64,000 nucleotides of DNA from Stenotrophomonas rhizophila (GTDB taxonomy: Bacteria; Pseudomonadota; Gammaproteobacteria; Xanthomonadales; Xanthomonadaceae), in contig NZ_CP016294.1 in NCBI RefSeq assembly GCF_001704155.1, positions 3,407,501 through 3,471,500 of the forward strand, in the 5' to 3' direction. Of this stretch, positions 1 through 11,475 are shown one piece after another; position 1 is the stretch's first letter; every line of letters starts with the position of its first letter. The notes beneath the pieces are model-generated. The model did not search any database. It was not told the origin of the DNA and saw nothing but the letters and a program-made list of their open reading frames with translations. A program made the position numbers and the translations under genes.

Positions 1-963
1 GCCGGCGGCGGTTTCGGCCGACAGCATCACCGCATCGGTACCGTCGATGACCGAGTTGGCCACGTCCAGCACTTCGGCGCGGGTCGGGATCGGGCTTTCG
101 ACCATCGACTGCAGCATCTGGGTGGCGGTGATCACCACCTTGTTCTGGGCCAGCGAGGCCTTGATGATCTTCTTCTGCAGGCCCGGCAGTTCGGCATCGC
201 CGATTTCCACGCCCAGGTCACCGCGCGCCACCATCACCACATCGCTGGCGTCGACGATTTCTTCGAGGTTCTCGATGGCTTCGGTGCGCTCGATCTTGGA
301 GACCAGCGCGGCGTAGCAGCCGTGCGATTCGGCGATGGCGCGGGCATCGTTCATGTCCTGCGCGTTGCGGCAGAAGGACACGGCGATGAAATCCACGCCG
401 ATCTTGGCCACGATGCCGATCAGCTCCTTGTCGCGTTCGGTCAGCGCGCCCAGCGAAAGGCCACCGCCCTGCTTGTTCAGGCCCTTGCGGTCGGACAGCA
501 CGCCATCGTTGAGCACGGTGTTGACGATGCGCTCGCCCTGCACTTCGACCACCTGCAGCTGCATCAGGCCGTCGTCGAGCAGCAGCACGTCACCGGCCAC
601 CACGTCCTGCGGCAGGCCCAGGTAGCTCACGCCCACCTGGGTGGTGTCGCCGGCCGGCGCATTGGCCGAGGCGACCAGGTCGAAGCGGTCGCCCGCCTTG
701 AGGTGGATCTTGCCTTCGGTGAAACGCTCGATGCGGATCTTCGGGCCCGGCAGGTCGGCCAGGATGCCCACTTCCACGCCCACGCGCTGCGCGGCGGCGC
801 GCACGTCGGCGGCGCGCTTGGCCTGGCCGGACGGATCACCGTGGCTGAAGTTGAGGCGGACCACGTTCACGCCGGCGCGGAACAGATCCTCCAGCACGCC
901 CGGCGGGTCGGTTGCCGGTCCGAGGGTGGCAAGGATCTTCGTACGGCGCTGACGCTCAATCAT
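1..963 (-). CDS. pyk: Pyruvate kinase, N-terminal 321 residues (cut by window edge)
   Basis: Catalyses the last ATP-forming step of glycolysis, phosphoenolpyruvate plus ADP to pyruvate plus ATP, in the cytosol. The visible part starts [18 protein letters not shown] and carries the family landmarks in order: NFSHG near residue 36, the GDLGVEIG segment near 270 and the ATQML segment near 300. A full enzyme is about 480-490 residues, so the C-terminal allosteric domain lies outside the window. The ATG at 961-963 was chosen because it gives the usual short N-terminus. The gene follows the HAD phosphatase and pgk on the same strand after a 180-base gap, so it may have its own promoter or be read from pgk. 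Confidence 0.95.
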   Translation of the reverse strand, partial: MIERQRRTKILATLGPATDPPGVLEDLFRAGVNVVRLNFSHGDPSGQAKRAADVRAAAQRVGVEVGILADLPGPKIRIERFTEGKIHLKAGDRFDLVASANAPAGDTTQVGVSYLGLPQDVVAGDVLLLDDGLMQLQVVEVQGERIVNTVLNDGVLSDRKGLNKQGGGLSLGALTERDKELIGIVAKIGVDFIAVSFCRNAQDMNDARAIAESHGCYAALVSKIERTEAIENLEEIVDASDVVMVARGDLGVEIGDAELPGLQKKIIKASLAQNKVVITATQMLQSMVESPIPTRAEVLDVANSVIDGTDAVMLSAETAAG

Positions 964-1143
964 GGTTAAAGGGCTCCCGGGAAAGGATTGAAATTAGCAC
1001 ACCCTTCACGTCCCATGAATACGTTTACAGCATTGTCGCGTCTGGGTTTCGCCGATGTCCTGCAGACAGTCCATCCGGACCGCTCAGGACAGTACCGGAC
1101 CGGGTCACGACATGCGGCGGCGTACGGAGCGCCGCCGCGTGGC

Positions 1144-1782
1144 TCAATCGATCAGCGACAGCAGCGCATCCGGCGTCGCCGCCAGGTGTAGCGCGCCGGC
1201 GGCCTGCAGTTCTTCGGCACCGCCAAAGCCCCACAGCACGCCGATGTTGCGCATGCCGTGATGGCGCGCGCCTTCGATATCCATGCGCCGGTCACCGATC
1301 ATCCAGCACTGTGCCGCCGGCAGCATCAGCCGCCGCAGCGCTTCGGCCACCAGCTGGGGCTTTTCACTGCGGCTGCCGTCCGGGGTGGCGCCGATGACAT
1401 CCTCGAAGCACGCGCCAAACGGCAGGTGCTCGACGATGCGCCGCGCATGCGGCTCGTTCTTGGCCGTGACGATCGCCAGCCGGTGGCCGCGGGCGTACAG
1501 CGCCTGGACGACCTGGCCGATGCGCGGGTAGACCTCGTGCTCACGCCAGCCGACCACATCGAAGCGTTCGCGGTAGTACGTCACCGCCTGCTCCACCTGG
1601 GCCGGATCGTCGAACAACGGCGCGAAGCTGGTGCGCAGCGACGGGCCGATCCAGCGCCGCAGTTCTTCCTGCGGCGGCACCGGGCGCCCCATCCGGGTGA
1701 GCGCATGCGCTACGCATTGGGTGATGCCCGCTGCGGAGTCGATCAGCGTCCCGTCGAGATCGAAGAAGAGCGTTGAGGTCAT
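1144..1782 (-). CDS. HAD-family hydrolase, phosphoglycolate phosphatase-like
   Basis: 212-residue haloacid-dehalogenase phosphatase. Motif I is DLDGTLIDS at residues 8-16 (Asp8 nucleophile, Asp10 acid/base), motif II is VTAKN near 110, the conserved lysine is in SEKPQ near 138, and motif IV is [12 protein letters not shown] near 162. The helical cap between motifs I and II fits the Gph/PGP-like subgroup. Its ATG overlaps the pgk stop by 4 bases (ATGA), so translation is probably coupled to pgk, and pyk follows. The exact substrate cannot be read from sequence: phosphoglycolate is the default guess, but the position inside a glycolytic cluster also fits a metabolite-repair phosphatase. Confidence 0.85.
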   Translation of the reverse strand: MTSTLFFDLDGTLIDSAAGITQCVAHALTRMGRPVPPQEELRRWIGPSLRTSFAPLFDDPAQVEQAVTYYRERFDVVGWREHEVYPRIGQVVQALYARGHRLAIVTAKNEPHARRIVEHLPFGACFEDVIGATPDGSRSEKPQLVAEALRRLMLPAAQCWMIGDRRMDIEGARHHGMRNIGVLWGFGGAEELQAAGALHLAATPDALLSLID

Positions 1783-2954
1783 GCCCCGCGGGCTTCGAGC
1801 GCGGCCACCGCCGGCAGGGTCTTGCCTTCGAGGAACTCGAGGAAGGCGCCACCGCCGGTGGAGATGTAGCTGACCTGGTCGGCGATGTCGTACTTGTCGA
1901 CGGCAGCCAGGGTGTCGCCGCCACCGGCGATGGAGAACGCCGGCGAGCTGGCGATGGCCTGGGCCAGCGCCTGGGTGCCGTGGCTGAAGGCGTCGAATTC
2001 GAACACACCGACCGGGCCGTTCCAGACCACGGTGCCGGCCTTGGCGATCAGCCCGGCGTAGTGCTGGGCGGTCTGCGGGCCGATATCCAGGATCAGGTCG
2101 TCTTCGGCCACGTCAGCCACCGCCTTGACGGTGGCTTCGGCATCCGGGAGGAACTGCTTGGCCACCACCACGTCGGTCGGCAGCGGAATATCGGCGCCAC
2201 GTGCCTTGGCATCGGCCACGATCTTCTTCGCGGTCTCCAGCAGGTCCGGCTCGTACAGCGACTTGCCCACCGGATAGCCGGCCGCGGCGATGAAGGTGTT
2301 GGCGATGCCGCCCCCCACGATCAGCTGGTCGACCTTGCCGACCAGGTTGGCCAGCAGTTCCAGCTTGGTGCTGACCTTGCTGCCGGCCACGATCGCCAGC
2401 AGCGGCTGCGCCGGAGCCAGCAGCGCCTTGGCCAGCGCGTCCAGCTCGGCCATCAGCAGCGGGCCACCGGCGGCGACCGGGGCGAAGCGGATCACGCCGT
2501 GGGTGGAGGCCTGGGCGCGGTGCGCCGTGCCGAAGGCGTCCATCACGAACACATCGCACAGCGCGGCGTACTTGCGCGACAGGGCTTCGTCATCCTTGCC
2601 CTCGCCCACGTTCATGCGGCAGTTTTCCAGCAGCACGATCGACCCCGGCGCCACGTCCACGCCGTCGACCCAATCGCGCACCAGCGGCACGTTCACGCCC
2701 AGCAGCTGCGACAGGCGCAGCGCCACCGGGGCCAGCGACTCGGCTTCGCTCCAGACGCCTTCCTGGGGTCGGCCCAGGTGCGAGGTGACCATCACCGCCG
2801 CGCCCTTTTCCAGCGCCAGCTTCAACGTCGGCAGCGATGCAGTGATGCGCTGCTCGGAGGTGATGCGGCCGTTTTCGATCGGCACGTTCAGGTCCTGGCG
2901 GATCAGCACGCGCTTGCCGGAAAGGTCGAGGTCGGTCATGCGAACGATGGACAT
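1779..2954 (-). CDS. pgk: Phosphoglycerate kinase
   Basis: Cytosolic glycolytic enzyme that transfers phosphate from 1,3-bisphosphoglycerate to ADP. The 391-residue product has the usual length. It shows the substrate-binding RQDLNVP near residue 19, TSHLGRP near 60, and the nucleotide-binding glycine-rich segments AGGGDT and STGGGAFLE near the C-terminus. The frame stays open far upstream, but the family N-terminus ([17 protein letters not shown]) fixes the start at 2954. The stop overlaps the HAD gene start by 4 bases. Order on the minus strand is pgk, HAD phosphatase, pyk. Confidence 0.97.
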   Translation of the reverse strand: MSIVRMTDLDLSGKRVLIRQDLNVPIENGRITSEQRITASLPTLKLALEKGAAVMVTSHLGRPQEGVWSEAESLAPVALRLSQLLGVNVPLVRDWVDGVDVAPGSIVLLENCRMNVGEGKDDEALSRKYAALCDVFVMDAFGTAHRAQASTHGVIRFAPVAAGGPLLMAELDALAKALLAPAQPLLAIVAGSKVSTKLELLANLVGKVDQLIVGGGIANTFIAAAGYPVGKSLYEPDLLETAKKIVADAKARGADIPLPTDVVVAKQFLPDAEATVKAVADVAEDDLILDIGPQTAQHYAGLIAKAGTVVWNGPVGVFEFDAFSHGTQALAQAIASSPAFSIAGGGDTLAAVDKYDIADQVSYISTGGGAFLEFLEGKTLPAVAALEARGA

Positions 2955-3025
2955 GGGGCAGCAACTCTTTGGCGGAAAAGGAAAGGGCGCCGCGCACGGC
3001 GCAGACGCCCATTGTAACGGCCCCG

Positions 3026-3050
3026 GTAGGTGACGACCGTTGGTCGTCAC
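3026..3050 (+). repeat. SMAG/REP-like element (GTAG plus hairpin)
   Basis: GTAG at 3026-3029 is followed by a perfect inverted repeat of 9 bases (3030-3038 and 3042-3050) with a GTT loop. This is the layout of the S. maltophilia SMAG/REP elements, although the stem sequence differs from the three other copies here. The right arm contains the stop codon of the DUF3999 gene (3047-3049). Confidence 0.6.
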
Positions 3051-4408
3051 TCCCTGGCGCGGCCAGCCTGTCGCAGCAGGCTGGCCGCGAACCCGCCGAC
3101 GATGAGCACGCCCAGCACCAGCAGGCCCCACAGCAGCCAGCGCTTCCAGTCGCGTACCGGCTGCACGGCCGCGTCGCCGCCGAGCGGCTGCGCGGCGCCC
3201 TGCACCGTGGCCAGCGCCGGTTGCCACTGCGCGCCCTGCTGCTCGCGCAGGCGTGCGATGACCGTGCCCACCGGGGCATCGGTACGCGCCGCGCGCGCGC
3301 TGCCGGCGGCCACGCTGTAGGGCGGCTCGCCCTGGCTCAGGAACACCAGCGCCTCGGGCTGGTAGCCCAGCTTCAAGGTGGGCGCCGGCATCGCCGCCGT
3401 GCCCTGCGCGGCGGTGAGCTTCCAGAAGCGGTCCCGCGTGGGCACGGCCAGCGACTGGGTCTGCGACTGCCGGCGCGCGTCGGTGTCCTGCAGCTGGTAG
3501 GCCACCCACGGCCCTGCGCGGACCTGCCAGGGCTGGTTGGCATCGTCGCGGCTGAGCAGGGTCCACTGCACCACGCTGTTGTCCGGCGTGGCGATGTCCA
3601 CCTGCGCGATCGGGAAGCGGCCATCAAGGGTGTATTCGAACTCCCCCGGCTTGCCTGCGGCACCGCCCAGCGCGCGCCACTGCCACGCGATCGCCTGCGC
3701 CGTGGCCACGCGTTCGGCCTGCACCGCCGACAGCACCGGCAGCGCATCGCCGCCGGTGGGCACGATGCGGAAGTACTTCGCTTCGCGGCCGATCTCGATA
3801 CGGCGCTGCTGCAGCCGGCGGCCGTCGTGCTGCAGATCCACCAGCGGCACGTCGTCGGCCACGCGCTGCCAGTCGCGCAGGTCGTCGCTGGCGTCCACGC
3901 GCACGCTCACCTGCAGCGCCTGCGGCGCCTCCCAATCCAGGCGCAGGGCCTGCACGCCGGTGCGCAGCGCGCTGGCGTCGACCAGCCAGCCACCCGGCGA
4001 TGCGTTGCCCACGCTGCGGCCGAGGCGGGCTTCCACGCGGCGCACGCTGCCATCGGTGTTGCGTTCGGTCAGCAGTTGCAGATCGTCGCCGCCGCTACCG
4101 CCCTGCGCCGGCAGCGGGAACCAGGGCAGCGCCTGCCATTCGGCCGCCTGCGCCAGGGGTTGGTCGGCCGAGAACAGCGCCGACGGCAGGGCCTGACCCT
4201 GCGCATTGAACACCTGCACATCGGCCAACTGGGGCGACACCGCGCTGCGGTACTGCGCCTCGCCCAGCATCAGCCGGTAGGCACCGGCCTGCGCGGCAGA
4301 CAGCTGCAGCGGCCACTGCTCGCGGAAGTCCTGGCGCGCATCGGCCGCCAGCGCGGGCGTGGCCACGGCGAGCGACACGATGGCGATTACACGATGAAGA
4401 AAGGTCAC
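3047..4408 (-). CDS. DUF3999 family envelope protein
   Basis: 453-residue protein of unknown function. A signal peptide ([21 protein letters not shown]) is followed by a beta-rich exported region, and a single C-terminal membrane helix (about [19 protein letters not shown]) sits just before a short basic tail. This suggests a periplasmic domain anchored in the inner membrane. The start is GTG at 4406-4408, chosen because it gives the signal peptide and a GTGA overlap with the upstream DUF2339 gene. DUF2339 and DUF3999 proteins are commonly neighbours, so the two probably act together. The stop codon lies inside a SMAG-like hairpin. Confidence 0.85.
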   Translation of the reverse strand: MTFLHRVIAIVSLAVATPALAADARQDFREQWPLQLSAAQAGAYRLMLGEAQYRSAVSPQLADVQVFNAQGQALPSALFSADQPLAQAAEWQALPWFPLPAQGGSGGDDLQLLTERNTDGSVRRVEARLGRSVGNASPGGWLVDASALRTGVQALRLDWEAPQALQVSVRVDASDDLRDWQRVADDVPLVDLQHDGRRLQQRRIEIGREAKYFRIVPTGGDALPVLSAVQAERVATAQAIAWQWRALGGAAGKPGEFEYTLDGRFPIAQVDIATPDNSVVQWTLLSRDDANQPWQVRAGPWVAYQLQDTDARRQSQTQSLAVPTRDRFWKLTAAQGTAAMPAPTLKLGYQPEALVFLSQGEPPYSVAAGSARAARTDAPVGTVIARLREQQGAQWQPALATVQGAAQPLGGDAAVQPVRDWKRWLLWGLLVLGVLIVGGFAASLLRQAGRARE

Positions 4409-7050
4409 GGCTGCGGCTCCACGATGGGGTCCGGCGCCCGCGGCGGAGCCGGCGCCAGATAACCCACGACCGTGCACAGCAGGCCGTAGGCGATGAAGGA
4501 AGAAATACCAAGCAGGTTGCCCAGGTGCTGCCGGTCGATCAGCACCAGCTTGGCCAGCACCACGCCCATCAGCACCGCACCCACCAGCCACAGGGCGCGC
4601 TGCCCGCGGCGCGAACCCCACACCCAGCTGATCACGCCGAGCACACTCCACACCACCGTCAAACTGGTCTGTGCCAGCGTGGACGACCACAGCCGCCCGT
4701 TCCACGACACCCCGCCCCAATGGTGCACGGCATGCAGGGTGATGCTGGTCAGCGCAACGAAACCGGCCAGCGCCAGCAGCGGCACGCGGCGTGCCTGCAG
4801 CACTGCGGGCGCATCGCCGCGCCACAGCCACCGCGCCAGCAACGCCAGCACGGCCAGCTGCGCCAGCTCCAGCGGGTTGAACACGGGCACCCACGGCAGC
4901 GGCCACGCCGCGCCCGGGGCAAACAGGAAGCCGATCCACGCCAGCCCCAGCACCGCAAACAACGTGCACTGCAGCGCAGGGCGCGCCACGTTGAAGCGCT
5001 CGCCCAACGGCACCGTCAACCAGCGCCAGCGCTGCAGTGCGATGAACACCACCGCCAGCCACGGCAGCAGCGTCGCCGCCAGCGCCCAGCCCTGGGCCAG
5101 CTCGAAGCGGTCGGCCAGCCATGATGCAGCCAGCGACAGCACCGTCGGCCACAGCAGCCACCAGATGAACTGCGCCGCCACCGCCGCCCGGTCCTGGCCG
5201 CCGCGCAGGCACCACAGGCTGCGCACTCCCAGCGCCGCGAACACCGCCCACGCCATCGCGCCATATCCGGCGAAGGGCTGGCGGTGGATGTCCACCTGCC
5301 ACAGCGCCAGCGGGAACGCGCACAGCAGCATGGCCAGCGTGGTCAACACCAGCGCGCGCGCCGGCATGCGCCGGTGCACCTCCGCCGCGATCCATGCGGT
5401 GACGGCCACCACGACCAGCAATGCATCCGGGCGGCTGTCGAACGCAACGAAGCGGGTGATCTCATGGCTGGCGCCACCCAGCCACCACAGCAGGCCCCAC
5501 AGGTAGTACACGATGGCCGGCGCGTCGCGGCCGGCACGGCGGTAGCTGAAGGCCGACGCAAACCCGGCCAGCGCCAGCAGCAACCCGCTCATGAAGGTCG
5601 GGTTGGCGATGGCCGTGGCGTCGTTGAACCAGTAATCGGCCCCCACCACGAAGCCGAACGCAGCACCCAGCTGCAGCAGCGCGCCGGCGATCTGCGGCAG
5701 CAGGCGCTGCTGGCGCAGGCCCAGCCACACCAGCGCCGCGCCTTCCAGCGCGAACACACTGGCCGTGGCACGTGCCGACAACGCCAACGGCACCGCCAGC
5801 GTGGCAAAGCCCACCGCCAGCACCGCATGCGACTGACCCAGCGCCGCATAGCGCGGCCGCCGGATCAACGCCCACGCCAGGCCCGCGTACAACGCCGCCA
5901 CCCCCAGCGCGCACAGCGCCAGCAGCAGCCGGTCATCATGCAGCATGCCCGCCTGCAGCGAGAATGCGATCAGCGGCGTGCCAAACACCAGGCTTCCATC
6001 GACCAGGTCGCGCTTCTCCGCCGGCTGGCGGCGCGCGTACAGGATGGGAATGACCAGGTAGAACGCAAAGAACAGCAGCAGGAACGGCTCGGTACTGGCG
6101 AACTTGTCCGCGTTGTACTGCAGCACCCCCCACGTGGTGCCGATGCCAAACGTAAAGGCAAAACCCAGCAGGTTGAGCGCGCGCCACGGCCGCCACCACG
6201 CAATGGCGAGGATGGCCGCATTGAGCACCGCGTAGTACGAGAACAGCGCCACATGGTTGCCGCTGCCGGTGGACAGCCAGATCGGCGCCATGAACCCGGC
6301 CAGGATACCCAGCACTGCCAGCGTGCGAGAGTTCTGCACCACCGCCAGCACCCCCATGCCCGCAATCAGCACGATGCTCAGCGCGAACGCGATACCCGGA
6401 TCGATCAGGTCATAGCGCTTGAACGCCGCGAAGATCGTCAGCAGCAGGATGCCAATCGCCCCGCCCTGCAGGGCCAGCGCGAACATCCGCCGGCGCTCGC
6501 GCTGCACCCAGCCGAACACCAGCCCCGCCAGCGCCCCGGCTGCAATCGCCGCCAGCCGCAGCTCGATCGGCGCATTGAGCCAACCCTGGTCGCTCGCATA
6601 CTTCAGCAGTGCCGCCACACCCGCCAGCAGCACCAGCATGCCGATCTTGACCGGCACGTTGCCCTCGGTGAACCAGCGCTTGATCGTCCCCACGATCCGC
6701 TCGCCCAGGTCCGGCCCACGCGGCGGCGGCGGCACGAAGGGTTCGGGTTCGGAGACAGCAGCGGAGGGCAGCGGCGGCGGCGCAACCCGCGCAGCCGCAG
6801 CAAACGGCTCGGGCACGGGCTCTGGGTCGGTCAGCGGCACCTCAGGGGCAGCCACCGGGGTCGGCGCATAAGGGCGCTCTTCCCATGCTGCACTCACCGC
6901 CGGCTGGGCCACCGGTTGGGCACTGTCGCTACGTGCCTGCTCCAAGGCAGCCACCCTGCGGCGCAGCCCGGAAATCATCACCAATGCCACGATCAGCAAC
7001 ACCGGCACGGCCAACAGCACCAGTACCGCCAGGACAATCAAAGCTTCCAT
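4405..7050 (-). CDS. DUF2339 family polytopic membrane protein
   Basis: 881-residue integral membrane protein. It begins with one N-terminal helix (about residues 3-28), then a Pro/Ala/Glu-rich linker of about 80 residues, then more than twenty hydrophobic segments running to the C-terminus. The segment RIVGTIKRWFTEGNVPVK just before the first helix of the bundle is typical of DUF2339. The function is unknown; the family is often placed among envelope or cell-wall associated proteins. Its stop overlaps the start of the DUF3999 gene (GTGA). The upstream 393 bases carry a composite repeat and the terminator of gap. Confidence 0.88.
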   Translation of the reverse strand: MEALIVLAVLVLLAVPVLLIVALVMISGLRRRVAALEQARSDSAQPVAQPAVSAAWEERPYAPTPVAAPEVPLTDPEPVPEPFAAAARVAPPPLPSAAVSEPEPFVPPPPRGPDLGERIVGTIKRWFTEGNVPVKIGMLVLLAGVAALLKYASDQGWLNAPIELRLAAIAAGALAGLVFGWVQRERRRMFALALQGGAIGILLLTIFAAFKRYDLIDPGIAFALSIVLIAGMGVLAVVQNSRTLAVLGILAGFMAPIWLSTGSGNHVALFSYYAVLNAAILAIAWWRPWRALNLLGFAFTFGIGTTWGVLQYNADKFASTEPFLLLFFAFYLVIPILYARRQPAEKRDLVDGSLVFGTPLIAFSLQAGMLHDDRLLLALCALGVAALYAGLAWALIRRPRYAALGQSHAVLAVGFATLAVPLALSARATASVFALEGAALVWLGLRQQRLLPQIAGALLQLGAAFGFVVGADYWFNDATAIANPTFMSGLLLALAGFASAFSYRRAGRDAPAIVYYLWGLLWWLGGASHEITRFVAFDSRPDALLVVVAVTAWIAAEVHRRMPARALVLTTLAMLLCAFPLALWQVDIHRQPFAGYGAMAWAVFAALGVRSLWCLRGGQDRAAVAAQFIWWLLWPTVLSLAASWLADRFELAQGWALAATLLPWLAVVFIALQRWRWLTVPLGERFNVARPALQCTLFAVLGLAWIGFLFAPGAAWPLPWVPVFNPLELAQLAVLALLARWLWRGDAPAVLQARRVPLLALAGFVALTSITLHAVHHWGGVSWNGRLWSSTLAQTSLTVVWSVLGVISWVWGSRRGQRALWLVGAVLMGVVLAKLVLIDRQHLGNLLGISSFIAYGLLCTVVGYLAPAPPRAPDPIVEPQP

Positions 7051-7163
7051 TCCGCGTCATCCTCAAGGGAACGCCGCGGCCCATCAAGACAAGCATGGCG
7101 CCAGCGGCAGCGGGATCATGCTAACTGAATCGGGGGGAAGACCGCTCAGAGGGGTACCTACCG

Positions 7164-7295
7164 CTTTCCCGTGGCCACCGACCCACCGGCCAGGGGTCGC
7201 CGGGTGCGGGGGTACGGGACTGTCAAAAACATGGATGTTTTTGCCAAGCCCCCATGGATGGGTTCACGGCGCGTCCCGTACCCCCGCACCCGGCG
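7164..7295 (+). repeat. Composite inverted repeat, copy A
   Basis: Outer arms of 23 bases (7198-7220 and 7273-7295) are perfect reverse complements. Inside lie a perfect 9-base hairpin around CATGGATG (7224-7243) and a second, weaker hairpin with the same core at 7253-7260. A tail block at 7164-7182, 15 bases outside the left arm, is shared with copies B and C. The total repeat without tail is 98 bases. It is non-coding. Confidence 0.85.
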
Positions 7296-7391
7296 GCCCC
7301 CTCCAAGGATCTGGCAAACGAAGGCTGTTCGCCCAGAATCATCAGCAGCCGGACGAAGGCCGGCGACACGCGCCATCAACGAGTACCGACC

Positions 7392-7421
7392 AAAAAAAAC
7401 GGCGAACCGAAGTCCGCCGTT
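7392..7421 (-). terminator. Intrinsic terminator of gap
   Basis: A hairpin with 10-base arms and one mismatch (7398-7407 and 7412-7421) is followed on the minus strand by a run of eight T (7392-7399 as A). It lies 22 bases after the gap stop codon. Confidence 0.8.
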
Positions 7422-7443
7422 CTTTCAGATCCGTACGTAGCGA

Positions 7444-9275
<1,832 letters not shown>

Positions 9276-9317
9276 CCCACCGGTCAGCGCCGCCCCCAAC
9301 CTCGCAGCAACGCATTT

Positions 9318-9344
9318 CCCCGGCCTTGGCCGGGGATTTTTTTT
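9318..9344 (+). terminator. Intrinsic terminator of ompW
   Basis: An 8-base perfect GC stem (9318-9325 and 9328-9335) with a TT loop is followed by A and a run of eight T. It lies 43 bases past the ompW stop. Confidence 0.88.
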
Positions 9345-9612
9345 GCCTTGTTGCAGCACTGTTCATCACCACGTCAATTAGAACGATCGATTCGATCAAT
9401 GGACTGAATCGAGGAACGCGCTGCGGTGCGTGCAGCGACATGGATCGATTGAGCAAGACCACACACGCTGCTCGCGTCAATTGGCGTAGTCAATCGTAGT
9501 GACGTGTCCGGCAACAATTCATCGGAGAGCGGGCAGGCGCAGCCAAGCATGCATGGCCAGCCTACCGGCACCCCCCATCCCGCCTCTCTCCAGCCGCTGC
9601 TGAAGGACCGAC
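9345..9612 (+). promoter_or_regulatory. AT-richer leader region of the ankyrin gene with repeated motifs
   Basis: This stretch is clearly less GC-rich than its neighbours. CGTCAATT occurs at 9372-9379 and 9475-9482. GATCGATT occurs at 9385-9392 and 9443-9450, the first inside the palindrome GATCGA-T-TCGATC (9385-9397). These look like paired protein-binding sites. A Shine-Dalgarno sequence GAAGGA lies just before the ATG at 9613. No clear sigma-70 hexamer pair was found. Confidence 0.4.
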
Positions 9613-11475
9613 ATGACCCGCATTCCCTCGCAACTTCCCGCCAATGCCGCCGCCCCGCGCCGACCGCTTCCCAGCCTGAGCGAAGGCCTCAACGTGATCG
9701 CAGGCCAGATCAACAGGACGCCGGCCATGGGCACGCTCTGGTCCATTCTGAACGTGGCAACGCCCAGCGTGAGCACAGCGCAGACTCCGGCGCTGCCGCA
9801 GGGCAGGATCGACTTCCAGGAGGTGTCCGAATCGTCGGATGAGGACAGCCAGTTCGCCTGCGGCGGCGACGACCACCTGGAACCCGGTGATCTCTCCGCG
9901 CTGGAGCTGGAAAGCACCCGCGCCATCCTGGCGGTCCTGAAAGACGAGCACGCCCGCCTGCCAGAGGGTGACGCGCGTTCGCAGTACCAGGCGCAGATCG
10001 CCAAGCTTGAGTCGGCCCTGCACAGCCAAGGCCAGGCAACGCCGAACGCGGTCGTGGTGCTGGACGTTGCCGCTTCGACCGTCCCCCAGGCAGAGCCGGC
10101 CTGCACCGCGCCTGTGGTCGACCTGCCACCCGACACTCCACCGGTGCGGGCCGAGCAGGCGCTGGCGATTGTTCCTGCGGCGCAGCGCACCATGACCAGT
10201 GCGTTGGTTGAACTGGGCAGGGAGGCCGTCCAACGGGTCATTGCCCTGCCACCGCGCTCCCTTGCGAAGATAATGCCCAACGAAAGGACCCTGTTGCCGC
10301 GCAACGTTCCCACCTTCAAGACGCTGGGCCAAAGCAGTGCCATGCCGGCGGCGAGCAACAGCCTGCTTGCCAACCTGCGCCGGTGGGGCAGCGCCCAGGT
10401 GCAATCGCTCAACGTCAAGCTGGCGCACCAGATCGAACAGCAGGAGAAATCCAACCGGACGCGGCAATCGGCGCCCTTCAACGCACTGGAGCGCGCCTGT
10501 CTCGTCGACGCCAGCACGTCCCTACTGCGGCGGGTGATGAAGCCGACGAGCGACACCACCATCAAGAAACTGCTCGAGAAGTCCAACCCTGACGCCGGCA
10601 GCTATGGTGCCGCGCACTGCGCGGTGATCTCCAATCATTCAAAGCGCCTTGAAACACTGCTGCGCGCCAGTGCTGGAAAGATCGACGTCGACATGACGTC
10701 CGAAGTGCACGGAGCCACAGCGCTCGAACTCGCCGTGGAACATGGGTACTGGGAGTGCACCGAGGTACTGCTGCGGGCGGGGGCGAGGCCTACCCTGCGC
10801 GCATTCGTATCGCAGGCCGAGGACGGCAATGTGGACAGGTTCCGGCAGCTGCATGCCCACTGGCAGTTGTTGGAAAGGAAGAACGCGCGCGCATGCGATG
10901 CGACGGAGCCGTTCGACTTCCGGCAGGCATTGGGGACTGCGGTCGCGTTCAACGCATTGGACATCGCGCGCTACCTGCTTGAGCAGGGTGTTCGGCCGCG
11001 CGACAAAAGCTACCTCATGCTGCAGTTTGCCGCCGAGAAGGGGCACGCCGCGATGCTGAGGCTGTTGCTGGAACATGTCCCACCCGGAATCGCCTACCCG
11101 CCCAACGACTCCAACGCAGAGCAGTCCCCGCTGGCATTTGCCATGCAGGGCGGACACGTCAAGGCGGTGGCGGTGCTGCTCGAGGAAAACGCCGACCCGC
11201 AGTTCGTGAGGGCGGTGACGGACAGCTTCGAGGCGGCGACGGCAACGCTTCCCCGCGCTGACAAAGAGCGGCTCGCACCGGTGACGACGCTGCTGCGCAG
11301 CTGGCTGCAGCAACCGCGGCAGCGCCCTGCGTCCGATACCTCGCCCGCCCCAGCGCTGATGGCACAGCATGGCGAGGCCGCCAATGAGCCGCGCACGGGT
11401 AATGCTCTACCTTCCAGGCACAGCCGGAAGGTCTTCGACCCCTCCTACGTGTTCTCGCGCCCAGTTGCGCTGTAG
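9613..11475 (+). CDS. Ankyrin-repeat protein of unknown function
   Basis: 620-residue protein. The first 300 residues are Pro/Ala/Ser-rich with low similarity to anything I recognise. An ankyrin array follows at about residues 320-540, with helix-turn-helix units such as GATALELAVEHGYWECTEVL, LQFAAEKGHAAMLRLLLEH and SPLAFAMQGGHVKAVAVLL. There is no N-terminal signal peptide and no membrane helix. A disordered N-terminus before protein-interaction repeats is typical of secreted effectors as well as of cytosolic scaffold proteins; sequence alone does not decide. The start has a good Shine-Dalgarno site. The stop lies in a short palindrome. Confidence 0.8.
   Translation: MTRIPSQLPANAAAPRRPLPSLSEGLNVIAGQINRTPAMGTLWSILNVATPSVSTAQTPALPQGRIDFQEVSESSDEDSQFACGGDDHLEPGDLSALELESTRAILAVLKDEHARLPEGDARSQYQAQIAKLESALHSQGQATPNAVVVLDVAASTVPQAEPACTAPVVDLPPDTPPVRAEQALAIVPAAQRTMTSALVELGREAVQRVIALPPRSLAKIMPNERTLLPRNVPTFKTLGQSSAMPAASNSLLANLRRWGSAQVQSLNVKLAHQIEQQEKSNRTRQSAPFNALERACLVDASTSLLRRVMKPTSDTTIKKLLEKSNPDAGSYGAAHCAVISNHSKRLETLLRASAGKIDVDMTSEVHGATALELAVEHGYWECTEVLLRAGARPTLRAFVSQAEDGNVDRFRQLHAHWQLLERKNARACDATEPFDFRQALGTAVAFNALDIARYLLEQGVRPRDKSYLMLQFAAEKGHAAMLRLLLEHVPPGIAYPPNDSNAEQSPLAFAMQGGHVKAVAVLLEENADPQFVRAVTDSFEAATATLPRADKERLAPVTTLLRSWLQQPRQRPASDTSPAPALMAQHGEAANEPRTGNALPSRHSRKVFDPSYVFSRPVAL

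Larger units (their letters stand above)
7051..7443. other. Non-coding region between gap and the DUF2339 gene
   Basis: This 393-base gap holds the gap terminator (7392-7421), composite repeat copy A with its tail block (7164-7295) and about 110 bases in front of the DUF2339 start. Short open frames across it are created by the repeat and have no coding signature. I see no convincing promoter hexamers here. Confidence 0.6.

Noticed and set aside
2955..3566. N-terminal extension of pgk
   Set aside because: The frame is open upstream, but the family start is fixed at 2954 and the extension overlaps the DUF3999 gene as a low-complexity shadow.
5284..7128. Long plus-strand frame opposite the DUF2339 gene
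   Set aside because: Gln/Arg/His-rich shadow of a membrane protein gene on the other strand; no family features.
9504..9842. A small gene overlapping the start of the ankyrin gene
   Set aside because: It overlaps the ankyrin coding region in another frame, and the peptide is Gln/Arg/Pro-rich without a ribosome-binding site.
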